From: Elysia chlorotica
Taxonomy: Eukaryota; Mollusca; Gastropoda; Plakobranchidae
DNA: 64,000 bases
Direction of reading: 5' to 3'
Assembly: GCA_003991915.1 (NCBI GenBank)
Contig: RQTK01000138.1
Coordinates: forward strand, 310,001-374,000
Shown here: piece after piece, positions 51,105-62,500 of the stretch
How positions within the stretch are numbered: the first letter of the stretch is position 1
Layout: each line of letters starts with the position of its first letter
Notes under the pieces: model-generated
The model's input: the letters and a program-made list of their open reading frames with translations, nothing else
What the model was told of the DNA's origin: nothing
The model's database searches: none
Program-made: the position numbers and the translations under genes

Positions 51105-51165
51105 ACCTCAAACCTCCTGCTCGTCAGTCCACAGCACTACCGACAGAGATATCTGGCGAGTATAC
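51093..51165 (-). mobile_element. Older tRNA-like element interrupted by the SINE
   Basis: Read on the minus strand, TATCTCTGTCGGTAG (A-box region) is followed 44 bp later by GGTTCGAATCACATA, which fits a B box. The TATGTGATTCGA target-site duplication overlaps this B box, so the younger SINE landed in the internal promoter of an older tRNA-derived element. The remainder of the older element should continue at 50822 and below, which is not clearly recognisable. Confidence 0.65.
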
Positions 51166-51879
51166 TTTATAGAGCAGCAGTCTGAGTCTAATATAGATAT
51201 ATTGTACAGTTGTGCAACTGGGAAAAGCTCATTAACGTCAATTTCCAGATAATGGCCTTTGGTAAAGATCCAGAATGCCATAGTTAATGCCCTTTCAACA
51301 CCACAGATACAGAACTGATATGTATCTACATGTGTATCTCAAAATTGACAATAGATAATTAAAAGCTTACGATTAGTTACATGTAGGAAGGAGTCAAGCA
51401 TGAACGGACACAAATATAATATAGGCACGACGTCAAAGTCTCGCCGATAGTCCATGTCCATCCACCTAAACATGTATGATGTCATACTTGGTGGATATGC
51501 AGAGCCCAGAGACATATTTAACAGCTCCCACCGTCTCACAAATATTGGTAAAAAAAAAAAGGGCCTGGAAAGGCTACTTCTAAGCGAGTGTTTCAATCTG
51601 TCGCAGATGCTACATTCAATTATAATCAACACAGAAAGAGCAGAAATACAATGAAGAACCTGGCAAGCTTCCAATTCATTATTCCCATAAAAAGAATGCA
51701 AACTGATTGCCGTATGGACGCGCCACAAAGGAACGGATATATATAAACTTTCTAAGGATGTCAATGTAATACATTACCGGTAGCTATAACACCACAAAAT
51801 TGGACAAGTTTTGTGATGAATATGCTTAGGAATGGTCAAAGACAATAGTGAAGTCAATAAGTCACAGAGTATTGTGCTA
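51166..51879. other. Unassigned sequence with one exon-like frame
   Basis: On the minus strand 51381-51534 is open and bounded by an acceptor (T-rich run, then TTTGTGAG) and a donor (GTAACT). It reads with ordinary composition (MSLGSAYPPSMTSYMF, then RWMDMDYRRDFDVV). I do not recognise a family, and no neighbouring exon confirms it. Confidence 0.25.
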
Positions 51880-52010
51880 CTATATGAGAGGTACCTGGTT
51901 TAATCACACGATCAGGAAAATGTGTTTGTGGAATTTCTTCCGTTACTGGATGTCATAGTATTCCCACACTGTCTTTGAGTGGCAGAAATAAAATTGGTTG
52001 ATGTCATTTT
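51880..52010 (+). mobile_element. Degraded SINE
   Basis: AAAATGTGTTTGTGGAATT, TTACTGGATGTCATAGTATT and CCCACACTGTCTTTGAGTGG, then AAAATTGGTTGATGT, follow the order seen in the 10.2-kb copy, with heavy divergence and loss of the head. Confidence 0.55.
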
Positions 52011-53399
52011 TGGGAGGTGATGTGAGACATTACACAATGACAGAGGCTCTTTCCTTGAAATAAGGGACATTTCAAAATAGGAGTCTTGCAGTTCTCACCC
52101 CGCTTATATTGGATTGGGGCCTATTGAAACTTATTGGTCATGTGTTTTATAAGGAAAACTGAAGACTTAAAAAAGCAGTCGTACAAAGACTCCTGTTTTC
52201 ACATCTTAATCTTAGTCTTAGATACATGTATATATTAAAACATGATGCAGGTTTCCTCACAAATTACATTCAACTTTTGAAACGTGAAGACCAGGGACCA
52301 ATGATTTTTTTTTCTTGGTAAATTTAGAAATATAATTCCTGAGATACATGGCTTTTTTTGCCTTGAATGAATACCTGACATGCCGAGTAAAGGCGCTGAA
52401 ATAGATTCTAGGTGCAGCAAGATAATTATTTCTGCATCCAAAACTGAGAACTGGCATGACACGCAGAGGGTCTGGTCCTTCATCTGAGCAACTATGCTAG
52501 GAATGACAAGGGAGATAAAAAATAAAACTTCCCTATGAGCCAATCCCTCGCATTTCCCCCCTTGCTTTATAAATTGAAAGACACATGTATTGAGTCTGCC
52601 ATATCGCATTAATACTATTTTTCCCACATGCGTTTTTTTCTTGCTATATAATACAGGCATAGGATGAAACCTCTACAGTAGAATCGAAACAGACAAATTT
52701 TGTTGGCCATATAATGCAGAGAAAAAGTTTAGTTATAAATAATAACTGCAAAGGAGAACTCAAATCTCTAGAAAAAGATCTCAGATAGACAAGGAATATG
52801 GATTGGTGTAGGCAAATTGATGCAAAGAAAATAAAAATGCTAGGACAAAAAGATGTGGAGTGACAAGGCCGCCAGGTGGCACTGCACTCCATGATGATGT
52901 TGATATAGTGCAAATGTGATATTAATCACATGCAGATTGTATGTCCATGTGTATTTTTAGAATTAAATTTAAAAAAAGAAATATTTTCATATATATTTAA
53001 TCTAGCTAGGCTAAATTTTGCCTCTATGTAAGCCTATATATATAGTCTGGTGATTTTGTCCAAATTTTGCTAGGTACGCCTATATAGTGTTTCTGTTCAA
53101 GTTTTGTTAAATATAGGCTACACACACTAAGTGTTTTTGTTCAATTAAATTCTTAATTTCTTTGGCTGGAACATCTAATAAAACAAAGTTCTCCCCTAGT
53201 CCTACTTAAAAGGTCCCTAAGTCTTGAGATTCATAGGCCTCTAAAAAAATGAATACATAGACTAGTGTTTATGTCCAAAACATACACATCTGAGTACACA
53301 TCATACACATCTCAGTCTTTTTTAAGCATGCCTTGGTGCATTGATTGAGGCTAAGAAATTTATATTTAGTACAAGGTTGTCTCTAGAGATTTGAGTCTT
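52011..53399. other. Unassigned sequence
   Basis: A 141-codon minus-strand ORF (52235-52660) overlaps another frame. Neither shows a recognised domain. The rest is AT-rich. Confidence 0.4.
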
Positions 53400-53830
53400 T
53401 AGAGATCTTTAGAAATTAGTCTAGATCTACAATCTAGTTACGTTTTGGTTTTGGTTTTGTTTTAACAGAGTGTCTTGTTTTATAGAACTGTAGATCTAGA
53501 TCTAGAAATCTAGAGATGTAGATCTAGATTATAGATCTAATTGTATAATTTCTAGATCTAGATCTAAATGTGTTTGGTGATATAGGCCTAATGAATTCTT
53601 GAACTATGGATGTATCTGGACTCTATAATTATGGATCGAAAATTTAGTCTAGATCAAGTTTCAAGGCCTACCTTTAGTTAGAGTTTGAAAAGTTTTTGAA
53701 TCCTTAGCACTTCATCATCCTGAAACTCATGAGATCCATTGCGATTCTAGATCTAGATCTAGGCCTAAAATCTAGAATCTAGATTTAGATCTAGACCTCA
53801 AAATCATGATTGTGTTGCTTGAACCAATCA
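53400..53830. repeat. TAGATC-rich cluster
   Basis: Overlapping TAGATCTAGATCTAG-type motifs recur at about 53415-53440, 53490-53570, 53743-53770 and 53771-53800. They are separated by non-repetitive sequence, with a strong excess of the palindromic hexamers AGATCT and TCTAGA. It is not a strict tandem array. Confidence 0.8.
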
Positions 53831-55179
53831 TTTTTTTCCGTGAAGGATAAATCACTCGTAGATGTTTTAGTAGATCAACAGTGTAGATCTTGATTATATT
53901 ATAAGAAATCATATTTACTCTTAGAAATCAAGAGAGGTAGAAAAAAGTTAGCCTACCTTAGATTATCAATTCCCATTCCGAAACTAACGTTGCGACATTC
54001 TGAAGTTTACCTCTCTTTGAGGATTGAGGGGTACCCAGACCGAACTTAGGACACGCCCACTGAGTCTCTTCCGTGACTTCCAGATTGATTTCCCTTCAGT
54101 GGAACCACAATAAAAGATAAACACAACCATCATGTAGGCCTGCATGTAGGCCCTACTTTTGTATAATATTAATAACATGATAACGCTGGCCAGCTGTGTT
54201 GCTTCAATGCGTGGTAAACAAAGAGAGATAAAATTAATAAATAAGAGAAAATGAAAAAGAGGAAGAAGTCAAGAATGGAAATAAGAACGGGTGAACAATT
54301 AAAAGAGTCTTTTTGCTCTAATTAAACAAACAAACAAAAAGCAGACACAAAAAAACAATATTCCCCACAAACAAAAAGAGTATTAGGTCTATACCTAGGT
54401 AAATGCATACTCTCATCTAGCCATTTTTAAAGAATCCCCCAGCACAGTAATCATGAAAAAATGAGCGATAGAAGAAGGGCCTCTTGGTTACATAAATTAT
54501 TACGTAGTTCAGTGTCCCAGAAATTTCTGTACACACCCATAGCCATAGAGGAAATTTCACATTGAACAGTGAACGCCGTTTAAATGACGAGGACGTTGTT
54601 TTCGTGTTTTTCACCGAATGTGTTTCTGGTGATGTTTTAATAAAAACGTATTATTGGCATTCAACGAACTCTGTGTTTTTAGACTATATACCATCTATGA
54701 AGCTTCTTGTGATACCTATTCTGTTTTGCATGACATTTGTTTTATCGACAGTAACCGGGATTATCGCGTACAATTACATAATATATTCATTTTTGTAAAA
54801 TAGGCTAGGGTTGTTGTTGTTTTTTTTGTGTGTTTTTTTGTCAATAAGAAATCTATGGAGGGTGCTGTCTTTTCGCCCCTCACACGAACAACCTGTGCAA
54901 ACTTGTAAGGGTATGTTGGGCAATTTGAAAAAAAAAATTGGAACCTTTCGATTGACGTATCTTCCTGATTGAGCCTACCGTCGTCGAAATATAATGAACA
55001 TGGATATATGCGATGTTTTACACAAACACCATGATAGTGCCAGTTAATTGAGCTTCTGGAATGGCGGGAACAAGATAAGCGGAGAACATACGAGCAACAG
55101 ATGACTCGGAAACGCACTGTGTAAACCAGATAGCTTTATTCTCCTAGTCAAACCTATTTAGGGTTACAGAGCGGATGGT
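53831..55179. other. Unassigned sequence
   Basis: A plus-strand 78-codon ORF at 54562-54798 ends in a hydrophobic segment (LLVIPILFCMTFVLSTVTG) that could be a membrane helix. There is no supporting homology or splice context. The remainder is unremarkable. Confidence 0.35.
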
Positions 55180-55310
55180 ATGCGGTGACGGGTCTCAAGG
55201 CTTTACGGGACACACAATGAAATTGTGGACCTACCAGGACTTCATCGCTCCATGATACCGATCCAATCAATTGGCGACTCGAAGACTTGGCTGAGATTTG
55301 AACCCTCTTG
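55180..55310 (-). mobile_element. Probable degraded SINE
   Basis: On the minus strand GAGGGTTCAAATCTCAGCC contains a B-box-like GGTTCAAATCTC. TTGATTGGATCGGTATCATG follows, where the family has CTGGTTGGGTCGGTGTCAG. GGTCCACAATTTCATTGTGT may be the 3' part. Confidence 0.45.
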
Positions 55311-55854
55311 ATTAAATGCATCTGGGTTCAAGAGTGCTGGAGGCAAAGGGGCAAGTTTTTAGGTTGTGAATTGTGAGTGGATAACCTAGTAATTTGTATC
55401 CTCACGACGTCCCAGTATCTATCCCCGCAGGTATTTGCCATTTGAATCCCCAAACTTTGCAAAAATTTGCCACCAAAAATGCCAAATTTTGACTCGAAAT
55501 TTGCCAAACATGAGCATAAGAAAACATGATAATTTGACACTTTCTTTCACCTGTGGTGACTTTGTGAGCCTAGCGGGCTCTTTTCTTTGTTTAAAAATCA
55601 ACATTCCTACTAACAAAGGGAGTTTTAGTGGAAATTTCAGTCTTCGATAAAATTTTTTTTGGATTCTATGTATGACAATTATATTGAAACTATGCCAATC
55701 ATTGATCATTTATAAAACCCTTCAATTTAAATAAATTGGGGCTGATTAAAAAAAAAAAATATACCACTGCCCAGAGAGGGAAAAATGCGAGTCACATGAA
55801 ACCATCGAGAGTGACAAATGAAGAGAAGGATTTGGCAAAACTAAGACAGCTAAA

Positions 55855-55858
<4 letters not shown>
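55311..55858. other. Unassigned sequence
   Basis: Around 55450-55510 there is short self-similarity (AATTTGCCACCAAAAATGCC / AATTTTGACTCGAAATTTGCC). No gene is recognised. Confidence 0.4.
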
Positions 55859-55930
<72 letters not shown>

Positions 55931-56025
55931 GGAGAGAGGGAGGGAGGAGAGTAGGAGAGGAGGAGAGAGAGGGAGGAGAAAGAATCGAAAGAGGGAAACG
56001 GAGAGAAAAAAGAAAAAAGAAAAAA

Positions 56026-56080
<55 letters not shown>
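55859..56080. repeat. Two (GA)n blocks in a polypurine tract
   Basis: Pure GA at about 55859-55928 and 56029-56077, joined by about 100 bp of nearly pure purines (GGAGGAGA, AAAAGAAA). Confidence 0.97.
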
Positions 56081-56085
<5 letters not shown>

Positions 56086-56239
56086 AAGAGAGAGGAAGGG
56101 GCGAAAAAAGTAGAGACAAATAAAAACAAGAAGACGAGCAAAAAATGGGGTCGAGGGAATAGCCTGGAGAGAAGGAAAGTAACATGAAGAGATCGAGGGA
56201 GCTAAAGGGAGATAGAGAGAGAGAAGACAAAGAGAACCC

Positions 56240-56248
56240 AATCGAATG

Positions 56249-56289
<41 letters not shown>

Positions 56290-56343
56290 AAGATAAAGAG
56301 AAGAAGAAGTAGAAGAGAAATAGACTAATCGAATGATTGAGAA

Positions 56344-56400
<57 letters not shown>
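56240..56400. repeat. (GA)n pair with duplicated flank
   Basis: AATCGAATGATTGAGA occurs at 56240 and its near-identical copy AATCGAATGATTGA at 56327. Each is followed by a (GA)n run (56252-56287 and 56351-56399). This suggests an ~87-bp tandem duplication that included the microsatellite start. Confidence 0.85.
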
Positions 56401-56401
<1 letters not shown>

Positions 56402-57383
56402 CTAGACAGAGGTGAAGTTGGGAGAGCTTTAGAATTATTTTACTCTAGAGAGAAAGATATGACTGTCTGTCGATGTTTTGAAAACATGTATAAATATGTA
56501 ACAAGCCTCAATTGAAACTATTTTGTGTGTTCATTATGGGCTGTGAAGTTAAACTTCTTGCTATGTTCAGATCTTATTATGCTCAGATTTTCAATTTAAT
56601 TTTTGACGATCTTTTTTTAATTCCGTAAAAATCGGGAAAATTGAGATTTTTTTTGCATCAAAATTTGCGGCCGCAAAAAGGAAACAGCTGTATGATTGTA
56701 GGTAAAGTTGTCAAACATTAAATTTTGTCATAATGACTCGTCGCCATAAAGATCCTCCTTCGGAATCTAAGAGACGCTTAAAACAAGGACGTTGAATTTT
56801 CCTACAAAGAAGGATAAGACAACCGGGATAAAGGCCTTGAGCCAATGAGCGTCAATTGACTAAACGACGCTCCGCTATAAACCAACTAAAAAAAAAAAAT
56901 ACAGTTCTGAAGCTTTTGTTCCCTATGCATTGATTGAAAGAAAAAAATAAACACATAAACAAATTAATGTGTAAAAAACAAAAAGTAAAAAATATCAACT
57001 AGACGGGTTTTTGAAATATCAACTCTTTATCATTTGAAATTCATTACTGTTCATAAAGTGCAGCCAAAGACAAATGGAATATACCTTGTGTGAATAAAAA
57101 AAAAAAGGTGCAGACTGTCATCTAAAAATAAAACAGTTAATTAAAACTATATGAAATCTTCCAAGAAAGATGAAATGAAATAAAAATTTTAAATAATGTG
57201 AGAAAGGTGAACACCAGGCACAGCGTTAAAATTTTTAAACTTTTATTAATTTGCACCATGATAAAAAAAAACCCAGCCGGCAGAACAAGTCCGACTGAAA
57301 ATAATAATAAGAAGAAAAACGATAAGTTATACATAAGGAGAGAAGATTTAAAAATAAAATGAACACAAACATGATTTTCATAC
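56401..57383. other. Unassigned sequence
   Basis: AT-rich sequence with several short poly-A/poly-T runs. No gene or dispersed repeat is recognised. Confidence 0.4.
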
Positions 57384-57408
57384 AGAGAGAGAGAGAGAGA
57401 GAGAGAGA
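57384..57408. repeat. Short (GA)n microsatellite
   Basis: About 12 GA units. Confidence 0.95.
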
Positions 57409-58971
57409 TAATAGGGAATGCAAAAAATACAGTCAAAATCAAAGGCATAGATAATCAAAGAAAATCTAAAATATACACACGTGGTAGTACTAATACACAC
57501 ACTGTAATATGTAGCACCAAACCAAAGGAAATATGAATTTAGTACACTGTTTGAAATGCAGAGTACACCAACAGTAGTTTGTACGTAGAAAGCCTAATAC
57601 ATGTAATGGATAACCTAAAGTATGTTACGGCACCTAGGAAAAAAAGTCTCAGTACATAGTTGACCACAAGGGAAACAAAGCCAGGAAATGGGGACCAGGT
57701 CTCAATAATATTAATTTATCATCACCCACGGTATGATCTGTGCAGGGCGAAGACATTACTACTTCCCCATAACGTAGGCAACATTCTCAAGGGATACAAC
57801 TAACGATAATAAAATTAATAAATGACAAAGTTGGAGCACTAAGTCTGCCCAACACCAAAAGAAGCAAATAGCTTACGCAAAACCAGACGTGGGAATAAAA
57901 GTACTGTATGAACTTAATTACGCCTCGTGAGCTGATTGGCCAACACCCGCCCAATCACGGCTAAGCTAACAATAATAAAGCAACATAAAAAAGAGAATGG
58001 ACAAAGAAAGACCACGGGAGGATACAAAGACACGATGAAGATACAAAAACAGATAGATACAGTAAAACATATAAAATTTGAGGCAAAGTAAAGATACAAA
58101 CAAACCAATAGCTCTCATTAAAAAAACAACAACAAAGAAACCCAGTTAAGAGCCATTAAAAGCCAGCATTTTTTCTAAGCTTGCATACATGATATTTTTC
58201 AGTCTGATTAATAATAGGTTGGATAAAATGAGGTTTGCCAGACACAGTCAAGGTCTGATTTAAGGTTTATTTCACAGAAATCTAGCTATTTTCTCTCCTG
58301 CCTAAGAAGGGTAGTAACATTTTTTTTTAAATGTCCATGATTCATATATGGCCACTATCCATTTCAACTTTTAACCAGTCAGTGTCAGTGTCAAGGGAGT
58401 CATATTTATACATGACAAGGTATCTAGCATTTGCCCATCTTTCACTGCGGGCATAAGCAACCGGTCCCTTATCTTTTCATCACAATCATTATGTCACCTC
58501 TGACTTTTCTCTGAAATATTTGTATATCAAATGATTTTTCCTTTCATCTTGACCACGTTGATAGTGGACAATCTTTATTTGTGGGGCAATATTATCAGTA
58601 TCAAATCCACTCAGGATGGCGGTGCAGCAGGCTTAGGCTTATTGTGCTTGTTCTCTCTTTCTACCAAGTTTGTTAAGTTAGATTGTGTACATAAATCTTT
58701 ACACCACTACTAATCCTTTGGCAAATCAAAGAGGATCAGGTATTTGCAACAAAAACAAAAACAACTTGGTAACATTTTTTTGTCCAAGCAAACTGTATTA
58801 AACTTTTTCCCCTGCTTTCCTCAAAGGCATGAATAAAGAATGAGAAAGATACAGCAGCTAGCAGGATCCAAACTTCTTCTACAAGTTTTTCATCATTAGA
58901 CAAAGTACTGAAGACATTTGAAGTAAATCCCTAACCCTACTGAGTGTAGAAAAAAAATGAACACCTCGATT
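57409..58971. other. Unassigned sequence downstream of the minus-strand gene
   Basis: AT-rich unique DNA. No exon, repeat family or RNA gene is recognised. Confidence 0.4.
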
Positions 58972-58977
58972 TTTATT
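58972..58977 (-). terminator. Candidate polyadenylation signal AATAAA
   Basis: On the minus strand AATAAA lies about 395 nt after the TAA stop at 59372-59374 and about 17 nt beyond the hairpin. It is the first AATAAA I find downstream of the stop on that strand. Cleavage would be expected 10-30 nt further on, toward lower coordinates. Confidence 0.45.
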
Positions 58978-58993
58978 ACAAAACAATATATGG

Positions 58994-59109
58994 TTTAGCA
59001 CAATTTCTTAAAATTAATCCTTTATCTATCAATGAAATAGATATTAAACGTGTAGATATATTATTTCTCATTGATAGATAAAGGATTAATTTTAAGAAAT
59101 TGTGCTAAA
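58994..59109. repeat. 42-bp perfect inverted repeat (hairpin) in predicted 3' UTR
   Basis: The left arm 58994-59035 begins TTTAGCACAATTTCTTAAAA. The right arm 59068-59109 is its exact reverse complement over all 42 bases. The loop is 32 nt. An outer imperfect extension pairs TTTATTACA (58972-58980) with TGTAATAAA (59111-59119). The structure lies between the stop codon and the candidate AATAAA of the minus-strand gene. It could be a young foldback element or a structured RNA. Confidence 0.95.
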
Positions 59110-59371
59110 TTGTAATAAAGCAAAAGAAAAATTAATTGGTGATTTGGAAAATATTATATTCAGAAAGCCATTTCACAACATTGCTGGTTTCTTTTTTAAT
59201 TAAAGTAACAGTTCACCAATATTTATAGATAAGCAATATAATTGTGTCTATTGTTTGCCCAAAATATAAACATGTCTTTCAATTCATAGATACCTACAGT
59301 TTCTAGGGTTCCAAACGGACTGTTTGGGTAATATTGGTATATTGTGTACGGATGTTCAATTGAATCGAAAT

Positions 59372-59553
59372 TTAGTCTTCCTCATGAACAATGTCCAAGG
59401 TAAAAATTGTAGTAATAGTTTGATTATCCAGACTGCCCTGGCTGAGAACATCAGTAACAGTACTTCCTGTGCTACGATGACGAGTACTCTCATATCGAAG
59501 TTTCTTTCTAGCAGTTTGCATTGATCTTGGGTGAGTGCATTTTGGTGGGGGTG
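59372..59553 (-). CDS. Terminal coding exon E of the minus-strand gene
   Basis: The acceptor is a T-rich tract ending TTTTTGCAG. The exon has 182 nt and is open until TAA at 59374-59372. It encodes PPPKCTHPRSMQTARKKLR, then YESTRHRSTGSTVTDVLSQG, and ends TIFTLDIVHEED. The basic and Ser/Thr-rich composition would suit a cytoplasmic or otherwise regulated tail. A different frame of the same DNA is also open but starts with no phase link to exon D. Confidence 0.75.
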
Positions 59554-62500
59554 CTGCAAAAAAAAGATTTTAAAAATATGAGAAAATCAAAACATTTACA
59601 AGATAGTCTTAAAATCAGTTCATTTTATTTTACATGTTTGGTCAAAAAATTTGCACAGAATCCTAATGAACCTCTTCTCCTCTTTCCTAAAAATGGAACC
59701 TTATTTTGCTATAATCAATCACAAGTACAATACACAAACCTGCATGATCGTCATGTTTTTTAGCATTTTGTTGTTTTATGATTTTAAAAAAATTCTTGTT
59801 CACATTTTATTCTCTTTGTCAAAATTTCATGTTTCACTTTTTCAATACAAAGTTGTTGCTATACTAATTTCTTAAGTTAAAATGCTATAATAGTCTACTA
59901 AAAAAGAACAGTACATGGCAAAACACATTTGAGTTAAATATGACATACCTGGTCCAGGATACGCTCCCGAGCCATCTGTCACTCCATTGCCCTGTCAAAA
60001 CATGAAAGATCAAGATACAAGACTGAGTCTGATTTTAAAAAAGAACCTAGGCTCTTTTTTCTGAAAAAAAGATGGCATTGTACATAATTTCCTAAACAAG
60101 AACATGATGTTTCAAGTATATTTCTAGTATCAATGTACAAAGCTAAAAATGTTGCTTTCAGAACTATAAGAGTTCATCGTTATTACTCATACAATATTAA
60201 TTTTGACTGTCTATTTTATCTACAAATGAAAAATGAAAAACCCCCCTCACTTTTCTCTTTTAATAGTTTTCATCATCTATATTCTTTATATGTCGTCCAT
60301 GATATGCTCCACAACCCCCTGTACACCATATATGAAGACTTTTTCTAGCCTGAAAAGAACAACTTATAAATTTTTTTATAAATGAAAATTAATTTTGTCA
60401 TGAATTACACAAAGTTAATTTCCCAAGCAGTTCATCTGATCTTTTAAGAAAATCTGTAGAATCAATTTACAAACTAATTTCAACACCTTTTCAGAAAGAT
60501 ACAGATACTTTTATTGTTGTGAGTATTGATAATTAATTCTAAACATATGCAGAATGAGTACCGCTGCACATTTCAGACATATTGTATTTTCAGACGTGCT
60601 GAGTTGCTTTCCTTTTTTTTTTGTTTAAATTATAATATCTTCAAATGACTTTTATGTAAACTAATCTGCTAGCATTAACTAATGAAGAAAATGAAAAATA
60701 AAATCAGGCAAGAAAAGTTACTGGAGAAAAACTAAAAATTGACCTCCTTTAATTGGTATGAGAAATCAAAAGGAGGCTCGTAGGGCATGCTAGCCTTTAT
60801 GATGAATATCTGATTGACCAGGCCTGGACTAAGGATATTTAAGCTCCATAACTTACACCGTGGATTGATATTTCTGCAAAAGAGCCACTCAGACTGTCCA
60901 CAGAGCCGTGACTATGAGGTGCCAATCCATAACCAACATGGATGTTGCCAAGTTGGTGGAAATCATCATCTGCATCACGACTGGTTTGCAAAGTTCAAAT
61001 AGAGAAAAAAAACACTGTTTAAAATGTTTGAGGAAAATAATAATAGCCTGCATTCAGCTAACTAATTACATTGACCTAATAAATTTCTACAGTTAACGCC
61101 TTTGATCGAGCAGGTGATTTTACTGCACAGATCAGATACATTTTCAATTATCAGATTCATATCACATCAAAAAGCATTGACACTGTTATAATTCATTTTG
61201 ATCTCTAGTTTTCATCAATTATCTCCAACGGTGGATGAAAATGAGTGATATTCATACATTCATATATGATGAGATCATATTCCTGTTTAAGCATATGCCT
61301 CACTTTTGGCATCTTTTTTTTTTTTGGCATTCTCTTTTATCTTTTTTTCCATATTTGTAGATTTTTCGTCTGCTTTTGATACCATCCAGCCCCATCTTAT
61401 GATCAAGAAATTATATGCATTGCATGTTGATATCAGTGTCAGAGTTAATGTTGGAATTAACTCACTTTGCAAAATATGTTAATATAAATTGTATTAAATC
61501 CAAAACTATTATCACAAAAACGAGGGGCACCACAAGGCTGTGTGCTTAAGCTAATTTTATACACTGCCTACACCAATGACTACCAGACGAAAGGTACAAA
61601 CACACAATTATTTAAATTTGCTGACGACTCTTGCCTAGTTGGAACAATAACAAACAACGAAGATTTTTATTTTAGAGAAATTAAAATGTGAACATTAAGA
61701 AAACAAAAGAGATTATTTTTTATTATAGACAAAACCAGACGCTGCTTTAACACTGCTAAAAATAAAAGATGTACAAGCTGAAGTTTTGACACATACAAAT
61801 ATCTTGGCCTCACCTTTGATTGTAACTTTGTTTTACCACAAATGTTGAAATCCTGATTTTAAAAGCTGATCAAGACTGTACTTTTGCAAGAATTTAAAGT
61901 TTTTCAATGTTGACTACAAGATCATGAAAAATTTTTATGTCTATTGTATCAAAGTTTAAAATATACAATTATTGGCTGTGAACTAACCCCTTTCAAAGAC
62001 ATGTAATTTTCACAAGTAGTGTATACGCCTAAAGCGAAATATATAACATCAGATATAAACACCCTCTTCATAGTGAATATGAAACATCACAAAGAAGTAA
62101 AAGATTAATATCAAAAAGGGCCAAAACAGGCAGACATCAAAACTTGTTTGTACCAGCCTCCATCAGATTGCTACAAATTTGCTATACTTAATGGACTTGT
62201 GTCTGTAGGGGTATGTGTATTCTTGTAAATGCGTAAAGAGGTACATTTTTCTAAATGATACTTATGCATGTCTGACGGTGTATAATTTCAACAGTATTAC
62301 ACACAAATTTTTTTTCCTCTCACATATGTACACTTGATGTTGTTACATTGAATCAAATGTACATGTACCATCAAGATAATAAATGCTTATCTTATCTTGA
62401 TTTTTTTTTAAATAGTAAAATCCATATTGCAAAATGAGTTAATTCCAACATTAACTCTGACATTTCTTAAGAGGTTAATAAGAATACCCCCTCCCCCCTC

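Noticed and set aside
52235-52660. 141-codon minus-strand ORF
   Set aside because: It overlaps another open frame, has no recognisable motif, and its composition follows the local AT bias.
54562-54798. 78-codon ORF with a hydrophobic C-terminus
   Set aside because: A single hydrophobic stretch in AT-rich DNA is expected by chance, and there is no supporting homology, promoter or splice signal.
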